Below, in pieces: positions 31,546-41,190 of a DNA stretch of 41,190 nt (positions are counted from its first letter, which is position 1; the number at the start of each line of letters is the position of its first letter). The DNA lies in the NCBI GenBank assembly GCA_000697055.1, contig JNDT01002415.1, positions 1-41,190 of the forward strand, given 5' to 3'. A model generated the notes under the pieces. The model saw only the letters and a list, made by a program, of their open reading frames with translations. It had not been told where the DNA came from and made no database searches. A program made the translations under genes and the position numbers. Origin of the DNA: Saksenaea vasiformis B4078. Its lineage: Eukaryota; Mucoromycota; Mucoromycetes; Mucorales; Saksenaeaceae.

Positions 31546-32720
31546 TTCACAACAGGTCGCCTCAGAGGCTTCTGAATTCATTACAAGATGCGGCGCACTC
31601 CTTTGACGAAGGGCAAGGGTGCTTTTCGGGAGTAAGCAAGAGAATATTGGAATAGATCCAAGGCTGCCTTCCATTTGATACGGTCGCTCAAAGATCATCC
31701 CAACCTTTCGCAGTTGATGTTTACCCGGTTTTATATGTCAAGCGAACGGCCTTAGAAGGTAGCTACTTCTTTTTACCCAAAAAGAAGAAAAACCAAAAAA
31801 AAAAGATAGAAGAAGGACCAAGAGACCAGCAGACCTCCTAGTGCCACAGAAAATTCTGTGATCAAACTGTGTTAAGCTAGTTTAGACTCCTAGGATATCA
31901 TAAACACAGGGCTAGCGTAAATAGCCATGAAGAAGAACAAAGTCGGTCAGAGAAGGTTTCTGATCAGTCTGTTGACTCGTATATATCTCCATTGACGGTA
32001 TATGTCGAAGCACATGATATCAATCACTGTAAGATAGCGTGGTACAATATTGACGACTATTCACGGTGTTTGGTGGCTTCCAGGTAAATAACTAGGGAAA
32101 CCGTGACACAGTAGTACCGAGAGTAGCACTGGTAAGTTGCTGTTTAACTAAAAGGTATGAGTAGGCGGTCATGATGATTCAAGGAAAAGCGTTTGTTGTT
32201 GCTGCATAACAACAGCCTATATCATTACTGGAGCGTCTACGGTAAAATCAAAACAACTGATCATAGAGACTTTCGAAAGAAACAGAGGTAAAGCTCCTTG
32301 TTTTATTTTATATGCTCCGCCTAGCGCGTTTTTTAATCGTTGGATTATCATTACTATCGTGTCCCTGTTTTAACATCGAAGCAATTGGTATAAGGATCTA
32401 TATATGAAAGTTATGGACAAGTTGGAATACATGGTAACTCGTAAAGTTGGCTAATTGTATGTAGTGAGCTAAATAAGGTTAGCCGAAAGTTCTTTCTGAC
32501 GTAAGGGAACAAGCTCACGATTAAAGTGGCACAGTATACGGTTGGGATGAATTGTTAGATATGATCCATATACCAGTATAGATATTTGATATAAAAAAAA
32601 AAGATGATTATGGATTCATCCAGTAAAAGTTGAATAATCTTATTTCGCTTTTCTTTTTTTTTCCCTTTTTTACTACAAGCAGTTTACCTGTGCGTCTGTC
32701 CGAGAACATTATCCTGTCCG
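31546..32720. other. intergenic; arrestin gene promoter at right end
   Basis: No gene recognised. A-rich tract around 31779-31815. The pyrimidine-rich stretch at about 32648-32673 lies just before the arrestin gene and is probable core promoter. Confidence 0.5.
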
Positions 32721-35003
32721 ATGCTCACATTGAAGCACCATTCAAAGTCTCCAAAAGTTCTCGACATTCGTTTGCATGAGGAGAAGTTCTATTTCCCTGG
32801 GGAAACGATAAAAGGTTACTAAAAGACGTGAATGAACACCTTGTTACTTATACTATAACTATATAGGCGTCGTGGTTGTATATCCGAAAGCTCCTACTAA
32901 AACAAATCATATTGTCTTACGCTTTACTGGAGAAGTCTATTTATATGTTAAGGAGAAAGAGATATTCACCTTGTTCCAAAGAACAAAAATCATACCAGTA
33001 TCCACAGACGGAGGTTCAAAGGTTCATGTGTTGGATGCAAAGCCCCATTCATTCCCTTTTGAATTTATTGTCCCTAAGGATATCGAATTACCAAGTATGA
33101 TGCAGGTACTATGCGTATATATTATTCTATTATTCTTTGAGTTCATTTCTAGTCTTATAGCTTGGGAAAAAAGCGCGTGTACGTTACATACTGACAGCTA
33201 TTCACGACCGACCGTTTGTTCCCGAATCTTTGTGTGCTAAAACTGAATTTCCTGTCCCTATACTCGATTATATCGACATTGAATTACCTCGATTCTCAAG
33301 AGCACAAGAAAAATCCTCTGATATCTTTCTTTCCCATGCAAGGTTTGATCAGAAATGCCAGGTTAAAGTATCTACACCACACTTGGGCTTTACAAGAGGT
33401 ACGCTTGATAAACTTCCCTTTTTGGAAATTTGTCCCATATAGCTGAGCACTTTTCTAGGTGATATCATCCCGATCACCATTGTTGTCAACCATTTTGAAC
33501 CCTTTAAACTCGAAAAAGCGATCACTGTACAGTTGGTACGAACAATCGAAATTCGTACAACCAAGTAAGATCGCTTATAATTACCATCAATGCACTTATC
33601 CATCTCAATTTAGGCACGCATCACTAAAAGAAGATATCCTGAGAATAGTTGAACAGGATATCAACATTATGGGTCCTTACAACTTTTCGCAATCCGTGAA
33701 ATGTCAGCAACTGATCCCCACCTCGACGCCCCCTTCCATCCACTACAAAGACAAAACACTTCGCGTCCGGTACAAACTTCGTATTCGAATGAATCTCAGT
33801 CAGAAAAAAGGAACGGGTGGAGGTTGTACCGTCGAAATGCCCATCGTTATAGGCACCTGGCCTCGTGCGGCGATTCCGATTGATGATTGCGACGATGACG
33901 AGGAACTTGCGATGACGGTGGATGGTATGACTTTGGATGATGATATACGTGAAGGGACACTTGGTAGCGATTCCGAAAGCGAAGTCAGAAGTAATGTTTC
34001 CGTACCATTGCAACGATCCGGACAGCTCGCTGGATGTGATTTCTCGACATCCATACCATCGTCCGCTTCTACTATTACAATGCCTCAGAGACAAGTTCCC
34101 GAGATGGATAGTGTTAATCGTTCGGACTCGACAGCATCAAAATCTTCCAACAAATCACATGGATCAACTTCATCATGTCCATCAAATCAGACATGGGACA
34201 CATTGTCGCCAAATACTTCAGCAAGTACGAATCTACCCTCGCCTGAATCACTGTACGGACCTTATATGCGTACCGGCTCCATGCCAGGAAATGGGCAATA
34301 CTCGCTTGACAGACAAGATTATCCTGTACGCACGGTAGAACCACCCGCTAGCAACAACGTGCATAGGATACCCCATCATGAATACATGCAAGATCATCGT
34401 AGTTCCCTAGTTGGTATGAACCATCACCGTCACTCATTAAATTTATACGCCTCGGCTGGTCCGTCCAATATTATACGATCGCAACCAATTCCGCCTCCGT
34501 CGATGAACTATCCACCACCCCCCTCTTATTACCAGACGGCACGAGCTATCTGCGAAGAGTATAAATACACCCCTAGCGCATCCCCATTGCCGCCCCCATA
34601 CCAGCCACGACGAAGTGGATCTGACGACTATAGACGTCAATCATTATCAGCATCACAAAATGCCTTCCCTCCCCCAGCTTCCTCCTTTCCCAGAGATGAC
34701 GTACCGACGCATGTCCTTCAACCACTTCCTGGCCAACTACCCTCTCCCCCTATAGCAGATGGCTTCCAAACGTTTGATCCTCATGCTACACCATCAACAA
34801 ACAACGGCATGGTCTCCCCAGTATCAGTCAACTTCTCAAAGAAGAGCAATAACAGTAACAATAACGACAACAATAACTATTCTTATTATTCTAATTCGAT
34901 GCATGACCCAACTATGGGTTCCGATAGCTCAGATGATTCCGATGAAACGGATCTACTGGGTATTATTGAAAAGAAGAAGAAACAGAGAGAGAAGTGGCAA
35001 TAA
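32721..35003 (+). CDS. arrestin-related trafficking adaptor (alpha-arrestin) with PPxY motifs
   Basis: Alpha-arrestins recruit Rsp5/Nedd4-type ubiquitin ligases to plasma-membrane transporters for endocytosis. Five exons: 32721-32814, 32867-33105, 33161-33398, 33459-33564 and 33614-35003, giving 688 residues. The arrestin N domain spans about 1-190 (LDIRLHEEKFYFPGETIKG, FPFEFIVPKDIELPSMMQ) and the C domain about 191-370 (GDIIPITIVVNHFEPFKL, LRVRYKLRIRMNL). A long Ser/Pro/Asn-rich tail has two PPxY-type ligase-binding motifs, PPSY near 34518-34529 and PPPY at 34590-34601, and ends DETDLLGIIEKKKK. The large open frame runs through the last intron in a wrong frame, so the arrestin core is only visible after splicing. 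Cargo cannot be told from sequence. Confidence 0.93.
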
Positions 35004-36422
35004 CGATAGGGACCATAAGCTCTGTTAGAACATGTAGCAAGTCTACTGTTTGTAAACTACAGGTTTTTTAGAACTATTTTGAATGTTATCACCAAACTGT
35101 GTAAAAAGTGACGAATTCATTTTTGAAAGGATCAATCGGTCAAGATATAAATAAAAACAATACGCTAATAACAAGATTGAAGGGAACTTGTAAATGCCAT
35201 TACTCTGTATTTCATTGCTAATGTGGATTTTGCCTAGATGGGCACGAACGGGGATAAATTGTCGTCCACTTGACGTAGGCACGCAAGATATGGAAATAAT
35301 CTATAATTGAGCAGAGACAGTGAACTCGCTCTATAAGCGCGACATTTTAGAACCATAGGCTAGCATTGTAGACACGTGAATCGTACACCATCTTGACACT
35401 GGGACATAGTGAAAACTATACATGTCGCTGTATTACGATTTTTTACTTTCACAACGCATTTTTCCTTTTTAGACGATCGTCCGGCCGATAACAGTACCGA
35501 TAGAGCTGCATTGAATGGCATGCATCAGTCCACAAATTGAATCGATGTTGTTTGCCATGATTCTATGCAATCCTTCAGCACAGGCTTTTCCGTTTACCCT
35601 CTTTTTACCTTTTACAGCGCCTATTTTTGCTTTTTTTTTTTTCCACCAACTACTCACCTTTTTTATTCTTCAGCTGATGTTTGCAGTTATAGGATTTCTT
35701 TTCGTCTGAATAATGGCAGCATAGTTGGAGTCCACGGCATAATATTTATCATTACAGCTTTTCCAACGACAGTGAAGAGATCTACAGAAATTGATTTATT
35801 GATGGTTACGAAACTTCATATCAATTGGTAATGGTAATTTACGTTGAATAATATACTGCTTAACAGCAAAAGGAATCCCGATCCCTGCAGAGAGCTATCT
35901 GGAGGTCAAGTAAGTAGGATGCGTTTTATCTGTACGCTAGATGTTTACAAAATTATTTCCGTCCGAATGACAACATTTCAAATTGGTATAAGTTTCTGAA
36001 ACGATTCTTCGAGGCCATAGTAAACTGACTGTTTTGATCTTTAGTTCTTAGAAAAAAGCTAGCAAATGTGCTCGGTCTGTCAACGGTCTCTGAGGTAGGT
36101 GGCCGTTTGTTAAAGATCCTGATTTGTTTTCTAAGGTTGGGGGTGTGTTCTTTTTCGCGTTTCCTTTCAGTAATGCGTGATGCGAAAGAATTCATCTCTT
36201 TTGACTTTGATAAGATCAATGTTATCTTGTCAGATCCGTGCGAATTATGCTTACATAATACAACGATAGGAACAGACTCTCGTTAATTTCTGTTTTCTTT
36301 GCAACGAAATGTAGCCATCTCCTAATGGACCCGCTTATAAGTCCATTTCCATTTTACCGCGTCCCTCTTGGCATTTCACGCTGTTTCTTTTAAATAGTCT
36401 ATTGTTATCAATATCTTTATTA
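35004..36422. other. 1.4-kb intergenic region, no gene recognised
   Basis: Contains T-rich runs (35627-35641) and several short open frames on both strands. A basic frame on the minus strand (35657-35469, GLHRIMANNIDSICGLMHAI) could be an exon of a small unknown gene, but no start or partner exon was found. No RNA gene was seen. Confidence 0.4.
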
Positions 36423-38574
36423 TTACAATTTGGCTTGCTTCTCACCGACAGGGTTCACTTGTTCGCATACTGCTTTTAGGTCAAGCAAGGTCTGACGAAG
36501 CGTAGCAGCAAATGTCTGAGTGGGGACGGTCTCAGGGACGTGTTTAGATTCAATGCCGAATTTAACCACCGTCGGAGCGGGCATGTAGTTAATGCCGTAG
36601 CCATCTTGATAAACTGCACCAAATCCTGTTCCCATAAGACGAATTCCTTCGTGCAAGCCAGACGTGCTCAGTCTCCACGTTTGAGATTCTGCGTGAATAG
36701 GATCCTTAAAGATAGGGTGCATTTCCACCGGCTCCACCTTGCTTGTCACTGGCGACCGCATCTGGTGGTCTGCGTTGAGCAAACGCAATATCAACAGGTG
36801 ACGGTCACATCCACGGCCATCACTGGCAATCTGGGTATATTTACGATGAGCTGCAGTTGCCTTGACAAGGAGCTCGTATTTTGCCTTCGCCTGATAACAG
36901 AGAAACAGCGTTTGAGAACATGAACCTCTCTCCATAGTTTTTGAGCTACTGTACTTACATCAAGGTTGGGATTTTCCCAGCCTTCGACAAATGCTTTGCT
37001 TTCAACACTGCACGTGCGGATTGTTTCAGTACGTCCATGCAAATATTTACGTGTTGATGCCGTCTCATAGGTTGGGGTCACTTTCTTGTGAATGCGGTAG
37101 TAGGTCAATTGGAGCGCCATCTGGAAAAAGGCATCGGGTGGGACCTTGCCAACCTTCTTGATCCAGGATGTACCAAAGGTATCAAAATAGAGCACAGCTG
37201 AATCGGAGAAGGCGGCAGTGGTATTGGCAGTTTCTTGGGCTTCTGTGATGAACTTGAGCATGCGATCGTCTGTCGTCCAGCGCAGATGATGGACAGCCCC
37301 TTGAGCAGACTGGTTGCTGGGGAGGGTCTCTGCATTCAGTTGACCAGTGCAGGGCGCCTTGAGCATATGATCAAACAAGTAGCTCACTGTCAAGGCGTCT
37401 ACAGGCGAATGTTCACCAGATACAGAGCATTTGCCGTTGTTCTCCACAATCAGAGTAAACGACTTGTCATACCATCGGTTGCGTCCGTTACCAAGTGCCT
37501 GGTGTCCGCAGAATGCTGTACGTGTTCTTGCCGCAAGGTCGGGACCGCTGTTATGGTCATCCAGCGCCACGGCGAAAAGACCCGTCTCGATGGTTGTGAG
37601 AGACTCCCGATTCAATGGGTCCAGAGTTAAGAGATGATTTCTAGCAACGGCCCAACTGTCGCGGTCCCACGAAGTCAGTAGAGGAATAGCGGGCTGGTAT
37701 TCTTTGAGCTGTTGCACATGATTAACGATCGCCAAAAGACCGCTTTAAATAGTTGCTTTCAGTACTTCTGTTACACGACGTGTTTCGTACCTTTCAATTT
37801 CATCCGTCGTAAGTCTTGTCCATTGACCATCGTTTTGGCGGTACACCATGAGTTTGTACACTTGATCACGTACCAGTACAAGGATATGATGCACAGTTGC
37901 AGGATCTTCCTGTACAAGTGTATCGCAGTGGTACAGCGGAATACGAGTGACTCCGATGAAACGACTGTACTGCCACATGCACTGGGCCTTGTTGCCTCTC
38001 ATCATATCCACTGGGATGGTTTGACTGACGGTGTATCGACATTAGTACAGTTCTTCCCCCCTCCCCCCTTGCAAGTTCATTTTCCTACTTGTCGATGGAT
38101 TCCTTGAATTCCAGACCTTCGTAAATCATGTGGGCCGCTCTTCGGACTTGGAATCGAGTGAACTGGCCCGATTTTGTGTTGGCATCATAAGTCAGGAGCT
38201 CCTTTGGATGGTTGGCATCGTCCTGGCCCAAGATATACCAGTTGCTGTTTACCATCAATGGAACGCGCCATTCAAGGTATGCTTTTAATGGTGTAAGTGG
38301 ATATCCCTTGCTCCTTTCTTTTACCTTTTTTCAGCCAAAAATTGTCTTCCAACCAGTTGCAAGGAGAGCTTCGTTCGATATCAATGAGTCTTTGCTGCAG
38401 CGACTTGCCAAGCTCACTGGATACAAAATCTTCAACGATCTTCTTGGTTTTAGCATGCTCCTCGGGTGTTTGGAGCGGTAAGAGGGACCTCAAATAGAGT
38501 GCACACGACTCCTGCAGCGACGGCACTGGCAGACGAGGTAACGTATGTTGTAGTGAGAAAGTGGCAGGTCCCAT
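36423..38574 (-). CDS. carnitine O-acyltransferase with C-terminal peroxisomal signal AKL
   Basis: Transfers short-chain acyl groups between CoA and carnitine for shuttling out of peroxisomes or into mitochondria. Five exons: 38574-38325, 38281-38089, 38024-37791, 37742-36959 and 36890-36423, giving 642 residues. The N-terminus (LPRLPVPSLQESCALYLRSL) is typical of the family. PLMVNSNWYILG and VDMMRGNKAQ follow. The catalytic His is in SGEHSPVDA, and the C-terminal substrate region has STSGL and GFGAVYQDGYGINY. The last residues are AKL, a type-1 peroxisomal targeting signal. No mitochondrial presequence is seen, though splicing or internal initiation could alter this. The in-frame TAA at 37747-37745 lies inside a 48-nt intron (GTACGA...TTAAAG) and is not a lesion. 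Carnitine acetyltransferase (Cat2-like) is the best subfamily guess. Confidence 0.93.
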
Positions 38575-38779
38575 GGAGACGCGAAATATGGAAGCGATAA
38601 AGCAAGAAAAAAAAAAGATGGGCAGGTAAAAAAAAGTACTGTTAAATTGCAGGTATTATGATTGCGTAAAGAATTTCACATTAGCATGTGAAGGCGGTTG
38701 CGGATATGGCCAATGTCACTCACTTCTATTCGGTGTTTCAACTTAACGATAACTGCTTTTTCTTTTATTTGCTTTATCT

Positions 38780-39943
38780 TTAAGTCGAAAGGCGTTCGTT
38801 TGGACGCAACTCCTCTCTTCCCCATTTCTCCTCTATATCTTCGAATTGTTTCTTGATTACCATAATCTTCTCTTTGGAATAACTGTCACAGGCTTTAAAA
38901 CTTTCTAAAAAGTTTTGCATTCTTTGCTCCAGCTTTCTTTTTTCCTCTGCTACGTCTACTGTTTCTGCCGCCTCTATCAAATGTGCATTCGCAGTCTGTT
39001 CATTTGTACCATAAGGTAATACTGCAGCATTGGTTAGATATGTATGCTAGCAGAAAGATATATATGGCTTTTACCTTGCAGAATATTCAATGTAGGGTTG
39101 ACACGCTTCAGTAAGAACATGTGTTTACATGCTGAACGGCGCCAGCTAAAATCTCTACAAGAGCAGGAAATCATGGTGGTATCTTGCACTTCGGTATGGT
39201 GGACAATGTTTTTCTGCGAAAACGATCGAACAGCATGTTCAGAGACCATTTCTCCTAGAATTGCATCTGGTATCTGAAGAGCAGCGATCTCTCGTCGTCT
39301 TCTCTCTCTTTCTGCGGGCCCCATTCTTCCGACATTTGCGCTTACGCGTGCTGTGGTCATCTTGAAGTCAAACTCCACATCATGCGTCAAGATATAGATC
39401 AAGCGATCTACTCTTCTGTTGCGTTTTCTTCCAAGGTATGTCGTCTTGAGTTGATTGTGCCAGCTTTCCACGTAGCTGTTTGTTTCCATGTTCGTAAAAA
39501 CCTGCGGTTGGAAAGCTGCGCACCTGTTTTTTATCTTCGTCAAATTATTGCGAGAAAGGTGTGTGTTGCTGATTATCTGCAATAAACTTTGTCCTTTATT
39601 CCATGGCACACGAAGGATCCCGTTCTCACATTAACGACTTCAACGAAGCAATTACGTGTTGCTGCGCTTGTCTATTTTCAGCTGTAGTACCAACCTTCAC
39701 TCGTTTGCGGATATGTTTCATCCATGCACGAGCCACATGGAACAAACACAACTGGGTGATGGTGGTTGGGAAGACGATAGAGATGACAGTGTGCTTGGCG
39801 ATGCTGCAATCAATCATCATCATCTTTGTGAACGATTTAAGGTCGTAGAGATCCCTCAGGAACGTCCGCCGTTGCATCAAGGGTTGTGTCTGTCGTATTC
39901 CGACATCCTTTTCAGTCATTGTCAGAGACATGCCATCCAATAA
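38780..39943 (-). pseudogene. MULE transposase remnant with SWIM zinc finger
   Basis: On the minus strand: MMMIDCSIAKHTVI and CLFHVARAWMKHIRK (MULE core, including a catalytic-type Asp), a frame break near 39615, FTNMETNSYVESWHNQLKTT (with the conserved Glu region), then a SWIM zinc finger CSCRDFSWRRSACKH near 39123-39170. An intron at 39022-39074 with a TCTAAC branch site joins a coiled-coil C-terminus ending near 38780. The N-terminal DNA-binding part and first catalytic Asp are missing upstream of about 39943. The copy is thus 5'-truncated and frameshifted, while its 3' half and intron are intact. Confidence 0.8.
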
Positions 39944-40657
39944 TCGGTAACTGCTGTAAGTATGATTCTGATTCCTACCGCGGGATTAGTTTGAGCACAG
40001 ACTGCGTTGCTTGCTCGTTTCTTTATCTTTCAATCCTACTGATCCTTCATCCATAAATGAGCTTTGGTTTTTCTTGCACCTTTTTTTTCGTGAGTATTCT
40101 TCAAAATATGGAGAACTGATACATGTTTTGAGTGATTAGGTACTTCCTAAGTAGTTGCGCAACAAAAGCTATCTTATTTTGAATCCCAAATAAAGTGAGC
40201 GACATAAGAGTGCGTCAAAAGCAGCACCTGCAAAAAGTCTAGACACTCACAGTGAAAGAAAAGGAGGGATACACTGTTGTTTGTGTATGGTCTGAACATT
40301 ATCTCGTGCGGTTTCAAAGCAAGTAACTCTCAGGGAGCTCGCATCCAATGTTCTTGCTGCCATTTGAATGAACTATGTCCGTGCTGGTTACGTCCACCTC
40401 CTTGATCCCGCATATGCTGCCTCTTCATGCGGCAGTAAAAACAAACAACAAGTTGCGCACATGTGGCTAGTTTATCTGCGAAACAGGATCATGACCTGAT
40501 ATTGAGCATTGTAGAAGAACAAAGAAACCTCATGATTAATTTTGAATGACAACAATGAAAACACATAAGGACCACATTCCAAAACAGCTTTTTACTTCTC
40601 TACCCTCCTATCCACTTTTTGCTTCTCTACCCTTCTATCCACTGTTTACTTATTTTT
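39944..40657. other. intergenic, no gene seen
   Basis: Contains a direct repeat of CTTCTCTACCCT(C/T)CTATCCACT at about 40598-40616 and 40622-40640, shortly before the gene at 40658. No coding family recognised. Confidence 0.45.
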
Positions 40658-41190
40658 ATGGAACCTATTGTTGAGGAAGAAGAAGAAGGAGTAGGCCCAC
40701 CCGCACAACGGCAGAGGCAACGCTACAGGCACTCGATTTTGCCACGGGATCGAGGACGCTTTCAGCGGGTTACAAGAAAAATAAAAGTATCCAATTTTCT
40801 CAGGCCACAGTTTGGCCATCTAAGGGTGAGTCAAACTACGATACATCCATTGCTTAATCATATATTTATGTAGCAACGTTTCCGGCATATCGCCGAACAA
40901 TATCACGTCCTTCGACGTGACGCTTTGAACCTGGCAAACCTACACGTCCGTCGCTGGGCGGAAGAGGGACAGGACCACGGAAACTTTCCGTTTCCACCCA
41001 TTGCTACTCGAGAATTTTGGAGAGCGGCATTCAGATTTGTTCAGCACAGGCCCTTACACATCAACACCACCCAAACGTAAGTGTGTACATGCAGGAAGGT
41101 GGTCAAGTACTCATGCCTTTATTTTTTTTTTGTAGCCATCATGGAAACGAAGCCTTTGGACCACGGCGATTGATCACTTCGAACCGTTGC
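40658..41190 (+). CDS. 5' part of an unknown gene, possibly Fanzor-like N-terminus (truncated by window edge)
   Basis: ATG 40658 starts MEPIVEEEEEGVGPPAQRQR. Exons 40658-40825, 40874-41076 and 41136 onward are joined by canonical introns (GTGAGT...GTAG, 48 nt; GTAAGT...GTAG, 59 nt) and stay in frame to the end. An Arg-rich segment is followed by RRDALNLANLHVRRWAEEG and IATREFWRAAFRFV. This helix-ANLH-helix-FW pattern parallels the Fanzor relic at 1364-3974 (VRAQLYVNAYIITHG...YSQSFWYSIAQLV) and what I recall of Mucorales Cas12f1-like TNB proteins. No nuclease motif lies within the window, so the family is inference. Confidence 0.5.

Noticed and set aside
37745..37747. Premature stop in the carnitine acyltransferase
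   Set aside because: It falls in a 48-nt GT..AG intron (37743-37790) whose removal restores the family sequence.
1..41190. CRISPR array or bacterial operon
   Set aside because: No regularly spaced direct repeats; genes are intron-bearing and eukaryotic throughout.

Overview
The window is nuclear DNA of a filamentous fungus, most likely an early-diverging mould of the Mucoromycota (Mucorales-like). This rests on many short spliceosomal introns (about 37-72 nt, GT..AG, several with a CTAAC-type branch site), TATA boxes close to ATG codons, CT-rich tracts before start codons, an AT-rich background and the protein families present. No tRNA, rRNA or CRISPR array was found. Gene models were spliced by hand; in each intact multi-exon gene the phases close without a leftover base.

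Layout. 1-4.0 kb is a mobile-element graveyard: a possible pogo-like tail (-), an internally deleted Tc1/mariner transposase (+), and a decayed, intron-bearing Fanzor (eukaryotic TnpB/Cas12f-like RNA-guided nuclease) with two N-terminal zinc knuckles. 4.55-7.83 kb holds transportin (karyopherin beta-2, 11 exons). 8.29-13.76 kb holds two paralogous secreted pepsin-like proteases with altered active sites, separated by about 3 kb with a decayed unknown gene. 15.1-20.1 kb is a tandem pair of vacuolar transporter chaperone genes: a divergent, apparently non-catalytic copy and then a catalytically complete VTC4. From 20.5 to 26.8 kb three genes lie on the minus strand: a Kre9/Knh1-like membrane protein, a GH18 chitinase without a signal peptide, and a VPS9-domain Rab5-type GEF. 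27-32.7 kb is gene-poor: a 166-bp MITE, a GC-rich islet and two decayed minus-strand coding stretches. 32.7-35.0 kb is an arrestin-related adaptor with PPxY motifs. 36.4-38.6 kb (-) is a carnitine acyltransferase ending in a peroxisomal AKL signal. 38.8-39.95 kb (-) is a MULE transposase remnant with a SWIM zinc finger. The right edge (40.66 kb onward) cuts a gene whose N-terminus resembles the helical N-terminus of Fanzor-like proteins.

The housekeeping genes do not form one pathway, though VTC4 (vacuolar polyphosphate), the VPS9 GEF (endosome/vacuole traffic) and the arrestin adaptor (membrane protein down-regulation) all act on the endolysosomal system. The most notable content is the Fanzor relic, the possible second Fanzor-like locus at the right edge, and two paralog pairs (proteases, VTC) in which one copy has lost key active-site residues while keeping a full-length reading frame.
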